A stretch of DNA of 64,000 nucleotides, from contig NC_057921.1 of NCBI RefSeq assembly GCF_018873765.1, positions 26,137,784-26,201,783 of the forward strand, written 5' to 3'. Below, piece by piece: positions 21,205-32,147 of this stretch. The notes beneath the pieces are model-generated. The model was not told where the DNA came from. It did not search any database and worked only from the letters and a program-made list of their open reading frames with translations. Both the position numbers and the translations under genes were made by a program. This DNA is from Telopea speciosissima (lineage: Eukaryota > Streptophyta > Magnoliopsida > Proteales > Proteaceae). Numbering within the stretch: position 1 is the stretch's first letter; the number at the start of each line of letters is the position of its first letter.

Positions 21205-24130
21205 ATGGTGGCGAAAGGAGGTAACCTTATGAAGCTGAAGTCTGTGATAAAGAAATGGCAGTCAAGAAACAAGTTCGTCCATAGCAACGACAGCTCGATC
21301 GTCACCATAAACCCTCCAACAACGAAGACTCCGTGGCATAGGCTGACGCATGTAGAAAGCTTCAGGGAGAATTACACATAGTATATGCTTTTAATTCTCA
21401 CCGAGTTCATAAAAAAAAAAAAAAAAAAAAAGGGTAATTACTATCACTACCCTACACAGTCTATATTTATTAAAGGGGTAATTCCGTAATTACAATCACT
21501 ACCCTACACTTAGCCTATGTTTACTAAAACTATCTTATCTTAAATTTCTTTTCTGCTTTTAAACTTTTACATCTCCTTCTACCCTCATATTTTTAAATAC
21601 CCAGATTGCCCTTTCTTTTCACCTAGTAACTTGTTAATCTATTTAACCTACTACTCATCTTCTACTTTTTACTTTTGTTTTTATGTCATTAAAATAATAA
21701 AAAGTGAAAGCACCCACCCACTTCTTCTCTCTCCCATTTTTTACTCCGATGGTGTTTTTTTCTTCAATTTTCTATTAAATTAATTTTTTATTCAACATTT
21801 CATTCTCATTGTTCTTCTTCGAATAGATCATGGTTCTAAGTATCGGTATTGTATTGGGCAATGCATATCGATTTTGCTAGTCACCGATACCAATACCATG
21901 TCGATACTGTATCGATAGAACGGTACAAACAAGGGCTAAAATGGTTAGAAAACTTAATTTTTTGTAAGGAGATTCAGGGGTAATTTTGCCCGATACAACC
22001 AATCCAGGCCAATACCATATCGGCATAGTATCGGTTTTGCAGGTTACCGATACTCGTTCCAATACCGTGCACTAAAACCATGGAACAGATCAACTCTCTT
22101 CAAAAATAATAAAAAGTAAATTAAATAAAAACAGGAAGAGGGAGAAGAAGTGGGGTGCTTTGAAGAGAGTCGACGCACAGTATTGAAAAAGGTATCGGTA
22201 ACCTACAAAACTAATACAATACCGATACAATATCGGCCTGGATCGGCTGTATTGGGCAAAATTACCCCTGAATCTTCTTAAAAAATGAGTTTTATGGCCA
22301 TTTTACCCCTTGTCCATACCGTGCTACCGATACGGTATCGGTGACTAGCAAAACAAGTACGTATTGACCGATACAAGTGATACGATACCGATACTTAGAA
22401 CCATGATCTGTTCGAACTTTGAAGAAGAACGATGAGGATGAAATGTTGAATAAAAAATTAATTAAATAGAAGAATTAAAGAAAAAACAAAAAAAAAAAAA
22501 AACCGAATGAAGTAAAAAACGGGAGAGAGACGAAGTGGGTGGGTGCTTTCATTTTTTACTATTTTAATGACAAAAAAAAGTAAAAAGTAGAAGATGAATG
22601 AGAGGTTAAATAGATTAACATGTTAGTAGGTGAAAAAGAAGGGTAATCTGGATATTTAAAAACATGAGGATAAAAGGAGATGTAAAAGTTTAAAAGCAGG
22701 GGTAGTTTCAGAAAAGAAGTATAAAGTAGAGTAGTTTTAGTAAATATAGGCTAAGTGTAGGATAGTGAAAGTAATTGCCCCTTTATTAAAACTACCCAAC
22801 TTTAAACTTCTTTTCTGAAACAACCCTGCTTTTAAACTTTTACATCTCCTTCTATCCTCATGTTTTTAAATACCCAGATTACCCTTCCTTTCACCTAGTA
22901 ACTTGCTAATCTATTTAACCTACCATTCTTCTTCTATTTTTTTTACTATTTTTGTCATTAAAATAGTAAAAAATGAAAGCACCCACCCGCTTCTCTCTGT
23001 TGATTTTTTACTCCATTTTTTTTTCTTCAATTTTTCTATTTAATTAATTTTTTATTCAATATTTTATCCTCATCGTTCTTCTTCGAACAATCGACCTGAT
23101 CCTCATTGTGAACCAGTTCTTCTCCTTCGTCTCCGTTATAGGTGCGTTCCCTTCTCTGAAACCGATCCATCTTTCATGGATTCTCAACTGAAATTGCCAA
23201 GAAGGTAGAGACAATCTGATGATTGATATTGTGCCGTTCTATCCCATGTCTTTTGCTTCTGCGAATATGAAGAGGGAGAAGTAGAGTGACAACTCGAAAA
23301 TCGCGTTGTTGGTTAATAAAAAATAAAAAACAGAGAAAGGTAAATTGAATAAAAAGAGGAAGAGAGAGAAGTGGGGTGCCTTGAAGAGAGTCGATATGTT
23401 CCATGATTTTAGTGTATGGTATCGGAACGGGTATCGGTAACCGGAAAAACCGATACGATACCGATACGGTATCGGCCTAGATCGGCTGTACCAGACAAAA
23501 TTACCCCTGAATCTCCTTAAAAAATGACTTTTCTGACCATTTTACCCCTTGTATGTACCGTGCTATCGATACAGTATCGGCACAGTATTAGTGACTACCA
23601 TAAACGGTACGTATCACCCGATACGGGCAATATGATACCGATATACTTAGAACCATGATCAGTTCGAAGAAGAACGATGAGGATGAAACATTGAATAAAA
23701 AATTAATTCAATAAAAAATTAAAGAACAAAAAAAAGAATGGAGTAAACAACGGGAGAGAGAAGAAGCGGGTGGGTGCTTTCATCTTTTACTATTTTAATG
23801 ACAAAAATAGTAAAAAATAGAAGAAGAATGGTAGGTTAAATAGATTAGTAGGTTACTAGGTGAAGCGGAAGGGCAATCTGGGTATTTAAAAACATGAGGA
23901 TAGAAGGAGATGTAAAAGTTTAAAAGCAGAGTAGTTTCAGAAAAGAAGTTTAAAGTAGGGTAGTTTTAGTAAATATAGGCTAAGTGTAGGGTAGTGATAA
24001 TAATTGGCCCAAAAAAAAAAAAAAAAAAAAAACTATCACTGAGCGGTATCTGATCAGCATTTACGTCATTAACCACACTTTATTTTATGGTTTGGTGGAT
24101 GTAATCGCTATAAGCTCGAAGATAGACTGA
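21205..24130 (+). pseudogene. SAUR-type auxin-responsive gene split by a foldback insertion
   Basis: SAUR proteins are small, intronless auxin-induced proteins that promote cell expansion. The first part starts at ATG 21205 and reads MVAKGGNLMKLKSVIKKWQS, typical of the SAUR76-78 type N-terminus. After a frameshift near 21366, LHIVYAFNSHRV (about 21371-21406) corresponds to the usual LHAVYVGKSRRR. The sequence then runs into an A-run and the 21432-24010 insertion. Beyond it, at 24041, the frame resumes with ERYLISIYVINHTLFYGLVD, matching the RRYLVSSDVVDHPLFxELV core. A stop follows at 24128-24130, before the normal C-terminus. The two halves join at consecutive residues, so the insertion broke this gene. 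It is non-functional. Confidence 0.75.
21432..24010. mobile_element. Head-to-tail pair of long-arm foldback (TIR) elements
   Basis: Four related arms lie in order: 21485-22081 (plus), 22176-22782 (inverted), 22783-23095 (plus, shortened) and about 23400-24010 (inverted). Shared arm words are CACTACCCTACACTTAGCC, CTTTTAAACTTTTACATCTCC, AAATACCCAGATT and AAAGCACCCACCC. The outermost ends are inverted copies (GGGTAATTACTATCACTACCC at the left, GGGCCAATTATTATCACTACC at the right on the minus strand). Three of the four arms also carry a nested TATCGGTATC-rich module bounded by CATGGTTCTAAG or CATGGTTTTAGT. The block is flanked by A-runs (21411-21431 and 24011-24032). It has no transposase. Very long arms suggest a Mutator-like or Foldback-type element; the superfamily is not settled. 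Confidence 0.75.
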
Positions 24131-24220
24131 GGAAACTTCAAGAATATAGGGCTAGAGGTGAGATGCACGAGTTGGGTTATAATATACCTAAATAACGGTC
24201 GCCAATACTAGCACGACACA

Positions 24221-24714
24221 TGGCAGACCACAGGTCTATGGAGTGACTCCGAACCTGTCGGGTTTCACCCACACGGCACCTGATCGAACCAGGTCAAGAA
24301 ACCCAATCATGTGGAGGCACGATCCCCTCAGAGAAGGTAACAAACGTGTCCCATGAGGAAACAAGATCTCCCACTGATCAACAATGTGGAAACTCTCATT
24401 AATGGTGGACTCTCCAGCCAACATTTTCCTAATATGACAACTACAACGATAAGTTCAGTGTGGATCACAAGATTCACCGTCTCCTAGTGAGGTACAACCT
24501 CTGCCTAGTCTAGCCTATAAATAGGAGATAGGCTTAAGGATCAGGCAAGAGGACACACTCTCATATCTTCTTGAATTATCTGTTGCTAAAGAGAATTGAC
24601 CTCGGCATCTGACAGTACCCAACCGAAGAAGACCAACTCGATCTCTCTTGCTTATTTGTTCCTCTTAGCAGGTTACACCTAGAAAGACCCATAAGACGGT
24701 TTCTTGATGCAACA
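24221..24714 (+). repeat. Solo LTR, 0.5-kb family, copy 2
   Basis: 494 bp, homologous end to end to 2919-3413, with the same TGG start, GATGCAACA end and CCTATAAATAGGAG promoter-like word (near 24508). Flanking pentamers (ACACA, GGTTA) are not a duplication. Confidence 0.7.
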
Positions 24715-25496
24715 GGTTACTATTATGCCTCTAAGTTGCAAATGGACGCACAGGACTTCCACTTCAGTGTGGCAAGGCTAAAGCTAACAGTGATTTAGGG
24801 ATGAGATCATCGAGAAGCTGAAAAGGTTTGAATTGTCAGATAGTTTTGACCGTTGGAAGGGTTGGGTAGAATTGGGAACCAACCAATGCCTTGCGTAGCC
24901 TATAGACATCGCCAACTACAATCTACATTCTAAAGATGCAGATGTATTGGACCATACATGCAACCAGACAAGGGCAGACACGGGAAGGGGCGCTGTGCTC
25001 GTGCCCTATGAATTTGGCGGGGTAGGGGAAGATGCAAGGGCGTGGGAGGAGGGGATGCCGGAGTAGTGGTGGTGGAAGGGGTTCTTTGGAAATGTTTTGA
25101 CTTTCATCTTAGTTTCTTCCACCATTTTAAGGTTCAAAACGAGAAGGTGAAGGGGAGTCAGAGGCAGAGAGGGAGGGGAGAAGGAGAGCCGGAGGGGAGA
25201 GTGAGAAGGGAGCTGCATAGTTCTCCCTTGAGATTCCATTAGAGGTGAATTTCAATTTCTTTTAAACACCCCCCCCCCCAAAATATTTTTTTTTTTTGCA
25301 AATTCTACCCCTTTACTTCAATTCACTAAATTGAGTTGAGATGGTAGATAAAAAAAGATAGTGAAGCAAACTACTTCAAGGTTCACCCGTCACCCTTAAC
25401 CGAGAATCTTAGATGGACCATAAGTTACAAAATTTTTATGTACTGTTTTATTTTTGTTTTTACTCTATTTTATATTGATTTTTGTCTTGTAATTTA
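24715..25496. other. Non-coding stretch
   Basis: A purine-rich segment at about 25020-25230 gives open frames on both strands, and a C8/T10 run lies at 25269-25298. Neither looks coding. No element ends were recognised. The tandem duplication begins at 25497. Confidence 0.4.
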
Positions 25497-26070
25497 TAAT
25501 ATCATATCGGATCAAGTTTCCCTCCACTCATGGTGAATGGGATCCCATTCACTGAGGGGCGGGAGAGGGCTGGAATGGGTATTGGGATTTGGGAGGGTAT
25601 TTTGGAACATACTAAAACCCTAGGAGGGGCTTCTGATCCCTAGCATGGTAGGTGAACTGTCCTCTATGGGTGGAAGGAAACTTTGACCATATCTTATTCT
25701 TTAAAACTTGTATCATGTTTCCACTTTCTTCTTTTTTTTTTTCTTTTTTTTTTCTGTTCTCCAAATGTTTATGACTATTTTTTTCTACCACTTTGTTCAA
25801 ATTAGTTGTTTTAAACACGAACACAAATTTTTTTGCCATTCCCCGTTTTAGCTAACTATGATCTAATCATGTTTGGTTGTGTGGCGTCAAGAAATCACCG
25901 AGCGGTCCTGCGAGTGCCGTCACCTGCAAAAGGACCAAGGGGTCAACAAAGAGAACCGGTGTGGTTCCGGCCTAGGGCTCTCCGATGCCAAAGTTAGATC
26001 TCCTGAGCAAACAGATGAATGTAGAATTCAATATGAGTTCAGATGTCCTCTCTGATGGTGGTGTACCTTT

Positions 26071-26080
26071 CCTTTTATAG
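26071..26080 (-). promoter_or_regulatory. TATA box in the Tat 3' LTR
   Basis: CTATAAAAGG on the minus strand, at the same place in both LTRs (the other is 36421-36430). A TATA box this far from the LTR start fits a U3/R promoter of a minus-strand element. Confidence 0.6.
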
Positions 26081-26395
26081 TGGAGTATGATGATATGGAG
26101 AGTCCCAGTTTGATGGCGAGTGTACCGTTGAGTGGATAGAGGCCCTGGGTAGCAGGGTTCTATCCTGATTGGCCATCTCCCCACGGGAGGGAGTGTCCTG
26201 GTGGTATCAAATCCTTGGCGGATAGATACTCGTGTGTGGTGATAACGTCATTGGTGCTTGAATCCGTCTGGGTGACGTGACTTCTAAGCGGTGGCCCAAA
26301 ATCTTGGTGGTAGCATAAGTTTGTAGTGACACGATTGGGTTATAGACTAGCGGCCTCGGTGTCCGTGTACATCACGTCTGCATCCATGATGCCGC

Positions 26396-26640
26396 GCCTA
26401 GGTGTGAGACCATGCCTGGGTGAGGCCGCGCATGGGTGCAGGCCCGCCTGGGTGTGAGACCATGCCTGGGTGAGGCCGCGCTTGGGTGAGGCCGCGCCTG
26501 GGTGAGGCAGCGCCTAGGTGAGGCTGCGCCTGGGTGTGAGACCATGCCTGGGTGAGGCTGCGCTTGGGTGAGGCCGCGCCTGGGTGAGGCAGCGCCTGGG
26601 TGAGGCTGCGCCTGGGTGCTGGCTGTGCCCGGGTGGGACC
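26396..26640. repeat. G-rich minisatellite in the 3' LTR
   Basis: Imperfect units of about 16-19 bp built on CTGGGTGAGGCCGCGC, over ten units. The 5' LTR has a shorter array at about 36746-36935, and a related (CGGGTGTGAGGCC) array lies in the internal region at 27352-27512. Confidence 0.85.
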
Positions 26641-27351
26641 CCTGGTTGGTTCTCCTTGGTTCTGGAGCGGGTCGCTTTGTGACACGTAGTAGCCGCTAAC
26701 TAGTTCGGTGAATCTTGGATGTATCATTTGTCCCCCACTCTCTTGAGATAGGATGTCCAAAAGAGTAGATGCCTTTATATAGTGAGGGCTCCGCTGTGAA
26801 TGAACTTTCTTTGTGGGGCTTGCCTGTAAATCTGTTAGTGAGGTAGGAGAGGTTGGAGGTTCAAACCTTTCCTCCTACACTTTTCCTTCTTCTTTTTTGC
26901 TTTGTTTTTTGTAGATATATGTCCCCCTTCTTCACTTTCTCTTTTTTCACTTCTCATTTTTCCTCATAATTTCTCTTTCTTATTTTTTGTCTCCCACTTT
27001 TTGCTTTTTTTTTTTTTTGAATTTCTCCTTTGCATTGCACTTTTGTCTTTTGCCCTCTTTTTGGTGCCCACCATGTGCTTGTCCTTGGGTCACCTAGACT
27101 AGTGTCAACTTTTTGGTTTTTCTTCCTTTGGTTTTGGGTCCCTGTGCATGCCTTGTGCTCACTTAGTGCCTTGCTTACTTGGAGGGCTTGAGTGGTGCTT
27201 GGCTTGAGTGCCTTGTATTTGGTGGTCTCAGTCACTTGATCGTGCCCGTGGTGTGGTCGCATCGTCGTGTGTCTGCTCCCCCGTGCGATCGCCCTCCCCC
27301 TAAAGTTAGTTCAACCCCTTTTTTATTTTTTTTATTTTTTTTATGTAGGGC

Positions 27352-27512
27352 CGCATCTAGGTGAGGCCGCGCCCGCGGGTGTGGCCACGCCTATGGATGT
27401 GAGGCCCCGACTGAGGGTGTGAGGCCGCGCCTGGGGTGGCTGCACTTGCAGGCGTGAGGCCGCGCCTGTGGGTGTGGCCGTGCCTGCGGGTGTGAGGCCA
27501 TACCCGTGGGTG
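27352..27512. repeat. Internal GGTGTGAGGCC minisatellite
   Basis: Irregular units such as GGTGTGAGGCCGCGCCTG between the 3' LTR and the antisense gene. It resembles the LTR array and may derive from it. Confidence 0.7.
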
Positions 27513-27671
27513 CGATGGATCCTCATGCTTCTCCACTCTCCTTCTTCTTATCTATGATGGATCTGCTGTTTATACTTTGTAGGTGGTCTGCATTTCATTT
27601 TTCTTGTTAGCTTCTTGTCTTTGAGGGAGATCGCTTTCTCGAGTAAGTAGTCTATTCTTCTCTTGTCGTTC

Positions 27672-29805
27672 ATGTTGTCTCCTAATGACCCTGGTCCTGC
27701 TTCGGTCGGGGTTGGATCTTCAGAGGAGCGTTCCCCAGGATCGCCTTCTTCTGTGTGTACTCCATCCTCTGTACCTTCCCCTAGTGCTAGTGATGGGGGT
27801 GTGGGACCTTCTAGTGTCTCTGGTCCTGGTAGGGATAGTAGGCCTTCTGGGGCGGCGTCCTCAGTTGCCGGTCCTGCTGATATGTTGGGTCATGTTGCTA
27901 GTATCTTGTCCCCTTCCGACTTGGTCTCCCTTTGTGAGGAGTTCCACACTCCCGCTGAGGTCATGTTACGTATTCCCAGACCTGGCGAGTATGCCTTCTC
28001 TCACCGGGCAGACGAGATCTGTCTCTACCGTGCCTTTTTCCTTCAGGGCCTTTGCCTTCCTATCCCTTGCTTTGTCGAGTTGGTGCTAGAGCGTTGGCAC
28101 CTCACCCCTGGGCAGGTGTTGCCCAATTCTTGGAGGGTGATCCTGGGTTTCTATGTATTTTTCGCTCGCATGGGGCGTGCCGCCACTATTCCCTTGTTCT
28201 CCCACTTTTATCTGCTGAAGAAGGGGAATCATGGATGTTATCACTTTGCTCGCCGCGTGCTTAAGGGGCCCTATGCCTCTTTGAAGCCTCTCACAGGGAT
28301 CACTAGCCACGTGAAGTATTGGAGGGATCGCTTCTTTTTTGCCATGGTCCCACGTTGCCCACTACAGACTGTTAGGGAAGTCATTGACCTCAAGAGGGTC
28401 AACCGGGGGCTTGAGCTGAGTGATTTTGAGGGTGACTCCCTCAAGCGGTGCCTGGATCGCGATCCATTCCACGTCCAGGAGTTGGACTCTGAGGCCTTCC
28501 TGTCCCTTTGGAAGCTGAGTCTAGGTAAGAGCACTGTCTTTTGTACTTGATTTGCCTGCTTGTATTTTAATATGTATGTCATCTGACTGGTTGGACGGTC
28601 TTGGCTTGATGTTGTCATGCAGTGGATACGCGTCTGGATTTCAGTTTGCTCCATGGTAATCTGCGGAAGAAGGCCACTTCTCAGGGTGGTTCATCTGCTG
28701 GAGTAACAGATGTTGGTGGTTCTTCCGCTCCTGTGGCTATTGGGGTGAAGCGAAAGGGTGGTCCAGGACATGCACATGTGACGAGCTTTGGTATATGTGT
28801 CCTCCTTCCCCGTACTTCTCTTGATGATGATGGTGTTTCGGGCTTTGTGCCTTCGCCTCCTACTGTCGCCCCCTTCGGGTCTTCTGTATTGGCCTTCTCC
28901 AAGGGGAAAGGGGTGAGTTCCTCCGGTGGTATTGCCACTGATCTTCCCGCTATGGATGAGTCCCTGGTGATCACCTTGGGTGTGCCAGAGGGTTCGACCT
29001 TGGCTGGGTCCGGCGTGTCACCAGAATGGGTGGACAAGGGGAGGCTTCCTACCGCGAGAGTAGCCTTGCAGAGGCTTAGTGACGCGTGTCTGGCCCAGAC
29101 TCTCTACTATGATATGGCTTCTGTGAGTTATTCCTTTTGGCTTCTTCATGTTCGCTGCTCCTCTTATACTTAAAGTGTTTACCGCTTGTCATGCTGATTG
29201 TAGGTCCATCACCGTCTTGCTGAGACGGTGCTTCGACTGGAGGGTCATGCTTCTCGTAAGGTGCAGATACAGCGCACCCTGCGTGATGTGGAGAGGGAGC
29301 TCCAGGGACATATCGATGCCCGTGAGAGGGCCGAGCTCAGAGGAGCTCACGGTGGCGTCCGAAAAGCTCCTGGAGGCATCTGAGGAGCTTCGAGTGACCT
29401 CTGCCAGTGCAGCCGAGAGTTCGGCCAGGGTTCTTGCCTTGGAGGAGGAGCTTCATACGTTGAGGGGGAGTCATGAGGCGGAGCTGGCATCTGTAGGCGA
29501 GCGAGTTGTGGCTGAGTTCTAGGCGTCCCCAGCCGGCATATGAGGGAGTGATCCGGGACTTAGCCGTTTGTGTCCTGGAGGTGACCCCTGGTTATGACTT
29601 CTCCGTCCTGGGGTTCTTTGAGTTTGTTGCGGCGCTTCGTGGTGTTGCGGTGGTGGCGAGCGTTCCAGTGCCAGAGGTGGAGACTGCCTTGCCTGAGGGG
29701 GGTGCTGCTATGTGCCTTCTCGAGGTGGACCTGATGTCTCTTGTCGGGTCGGAGGTGACCCACCCCTTGTGGTCCCTTGACCCTATGGCCGTATCGAACT
29801 TATAG
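27672..29805 (+). pseudogene. Spliced antisense extra gene of the Tat element
   Basis: Plus-strand gene opposite to gag-pol. Exon 1, 27672-28524: a Ser/Pro-rich start, then SPSDLVSLCEEFHTP, GEYAFSHRADEICLYRAFF and PNSWRVILGFYVFFARMG (about residues 75-170). This resembles the plant 'putative gypsy-type transposon' domain (Transposase_28 in Pfam, by memory). A GTAAGA donor at 28525 and an AG acceptor at 28621-28622 give exon 2, 28623-29122. A GTGAGT donor at 29123 and an AG at 29212-29213 give exon 3 from 29214. Reading phases agree across both introns. Exon 3 encodes a Glu/Ala-rich coiled coil but needs a frame change near 29335 and another near 29520, and ends with TAG at 29803-29805. Antisense genes at this position are reported for Tat/Grande-type elements; their function is unknown. 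Confidence 0.8.
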
Positions 29806-29944
29806 ACGTCTTGAACCTTTTGTTTTTTAACTTAAGTTGTAACTATTATGACTTCTCTATGTGATTGCTGTTGCTTTTCTTTGATTGCACTGTCTCTTGG
29901 TGGTTGATTGCGCATTGGTGCCCTATGAACCTTAATAGTCATGG

Positions 29945-30155
29945 GACTTTGGTAGTTGCGTTGCGCCTTAGTGGTCATCAGACCTTGGTGGTATTGCGCC
30001 TTGGTGGTCGTCAGACTTTGGTGGACTTGCACCTGGGTGGTCACCAGACCTTGGTGGCAGTGCGCCTTGGTGGTCATCGAACCTTGGTGGCATTGCGCCT
30101 TGGTGGTCATCGGACCTTGGTGGCATTGCGCCTTGGTGGTCATCGGACCTTGGTG
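29945..30155. repeat. 33-bp minisatellite in the Tat internal region
   Basis: About six copies of a 33-bp unit (CATTGCGCCTTGGTGGTCAT plus 13 more bases). Because 33 is a multiple of 3, both strands stay open and show 11-residue repeats (GHRTLVALRLG on the plus strand). It lies between the antisense gene and the end of pol. The open frames are a repeat effect and not evidence of a gene. Confidence 0.88.
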
Positions 30156-30359
30156 TAGTAGAGGTGACCCGATCGAGTAGGAGAAGTAGACAAGTATATC
30201 CGAAATCAACTATTTACTTCAAATGAAAATCTTTTGAATTATCCTTAAAAATTGCAAACCTACTGTATATTATGGCTGACAGCTGACTCTGTTACTGTTA
30301 CTACTACTATCACTTTTATTAGCGGTGTTGCTTCAATGCTTCCATTGTTGCTACTACCC

Positions 30360-31329
30360 TTACTGATTGTATTTCTTCAGGTGCTCTGAGTTCTAGGTGC
30401 GGTCTACCTTCTTGCCCCCCGGAGTCTTCAAGCAGTAGATCCCTGGACGTATCTGCTTGGAGACTATGTAAGGCCCTTCCCAGTTGGCTGACAGCTTCCC
30501 TACCTTCTGTGGCTGTGATGCACTTGCCCTCCTTAGGACTAGATCTCCCTGGTGGAATAGCCTTTCCTTAACCCTGGCGTTATAGTACTTGGCAGTACGT
30601 TGTTGGTAGGCGACGTTCCTTAGGAGTGCTCTCACGGACCTCATCTATAAAGTCTAGGTTCGCCCATAGTCCATCGATATAGGTACGTTCATTGAAGTGC
30701 AGAACCCTATGGGACATGGCGCAGACCTCTACTGGCGCCAATGCTTCAGTGCCATATGCTAGGCGGAATGGGCTCTCTCCTGTGGGTGTCCGTACTGTAG
30801 TTCGGTACGCCCACAGAATGCTTGGTAGCTCTTCGACCCATTTTCCTTTGGCTCCCTGTAGCCTTTTCTTGACTCCTTCCAGCAGTGTTCTGTCGGTGAC
30901 CTCCACTTGACCATTGGCCTGTGGGTATGCTACCGATACAGGCCGATAGTCGATGTTGTAGCTTTGACAGAATGCTTGGAATTTGGGGTTGTTGAATTGT
31001 TTGCCGTTGTCTGAGACTAGGATCTGTGGTACCCCAAACCTGTAGATGACATCATCGCGGACGAACTTCTCCATCTCTGGCTCTGTTATCTTGGCCAAGG
31101 GTTTAGCTTCGACCCACTTGGTGAAGCAATCAATCGCGACGACCAGGTACTTTCTGTTTCCCGGTGCTACGGTGAAGTTTCCTAAGATGTCCATCCCCCA
31201 CATGGCAAAGGGTATGGTGTTGAGAATTGATGTCAGCTTGGTGGCGGGTAGATGGGTATTGGGGCGAACAACTGACATTGCTCGCACTTCTTGGCATATT
31301 GTATGGCCTCCTCTTGCATTCGTGGCCAA
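30360..31329 (-). pseudogene. Tat integrase core and C-terminal domain
   Basis: The catalytic triad is recognisable: Asp in VVAIDCFTKWVEAK, Asp in LVSDNGKQF, and Glu in PQANGQVEV. After the core comes a GDLVLRR...GKLSANWEGPY segment typical of Tat/Gypsy integrase C-termini. One in-frame TAG at 30393-30395 lies where a Trp is usual, shortly before the natural end at 30360-30362. A frameshift near 31255 separates this part from the zinc-binding N-terminus. Confidence 0.9.
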
Positions 31330-32057
31330 TACAGTCCCTGACAGAGGATTTTATAGGCTAGGGCTCGTCCCCCCATGTGGCTTCCACATATCCCCTCATG
31401 GACTTCTACTAGGGCGTACTCTGCCCCCTTGGGTCCTAGGCACTGGAGTAGTGGTGCTGTTGCCCCCCGCTTGTACAGTACCCCATCTAGGACGGTGTAC
31501 TTTGCAGCTCTCATCCTGATCTTCCTTGCCTCGGCCTTGTCTTCTGGTAAGATGTCGTTCAGGAGGTAGTTGAGTATGGGGTCCATCCAGCTAGGTCCCT
31601 CCTCGATTTCGTTAATCCGCTTTTCCTTATATGTTGGTTCATGTAGGATCTCAACATAGACTGCACTAGCCAAATTTTGGAGTTCATCGTTGGCTAGCCT
31701 AGATAGGGCATCGGCGGCGGTGTTCTCATCCCTGGGAACTCGAACCATCTCCAACTTCACGAAACTCTCAATCAATGCTTGAGCATGTGCTAGATATGAT
31801 GCCATCCTATCATCTTTCGCCTTGTACTCTCCATTCACCTGGTTCACCACATGCTGGGAGTCACTCTGGGTGGATAGGTGTGTGACTTGGATGGCCTTGG
31901 CCACCCAGAGTCTAGCTAGCAGTGCTTCGTATTCTGCTTCATTGTTGGATGCCTGGAAGGTGAATTGGAGAGCATATTGGATCCGAAATCCTTCGGGGTT
32001 GGTTAATATGAAGCTAGCGCCGCTTCCTGCCACGTTACTTGACCCGTCCACGAACAT
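31233..32057 (-). pseudogene. Tat archaeal-type RNase H and integrase zinc finger
   Basis: It starts MFVDGSSNVAGSGASF and continues SNNEAEYEALLARL, SDSQHVVNQVNG and PRDENTAADALSRLA, giving the D-E-D-D catalytic set of the second RNase H found in Tat elements. About 150 residues later HMGGRALAYKIL and CEQCQ give the HHCC zinc finger of integrase. The frame is lost at 31233-31255, at the border with the integrase core. Confidence 0.9.
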
Positions 32058-32147
32058 GTCCCACGATTCGCGATCCTTCTCCTTGGGTTCCCCTATCTCT
32101 GGCTCGATCTCAGATAAGGTACACTCTGCAATGAAATCTACCAGGGT

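Larger units (their letters stand above)
25881..26726 (-). repeat. 3' LTR of the Tat element (846 bp)
   Basis: On the minus strand it starts TGATACATCC and ends near GACGCCACA. It is homologous to 36230-37030; the 45-bp length difference fits the different number of GGTGAGGCCGCGCCT-like repeats in the two LTRs. Confidence 0.93.

Noticed and set aside
24740..24960. Possible continuation of the SAUR gene
   Set aside because: No SAUR C-terminal motif could be read there in any frame.
26396..26760. Repetitive open frame in the Tat 3' LTR
   Set aside because: Produced by the GGTGAGGCC minisatellite; it lies in an LTR and changes with repeat number.
29832..30209. CRISPR-like regular array
   Set aside because: The 33-bp units are directly adjacent with no spacers, and this is plant nuclear DNA; it is a minisatellite.
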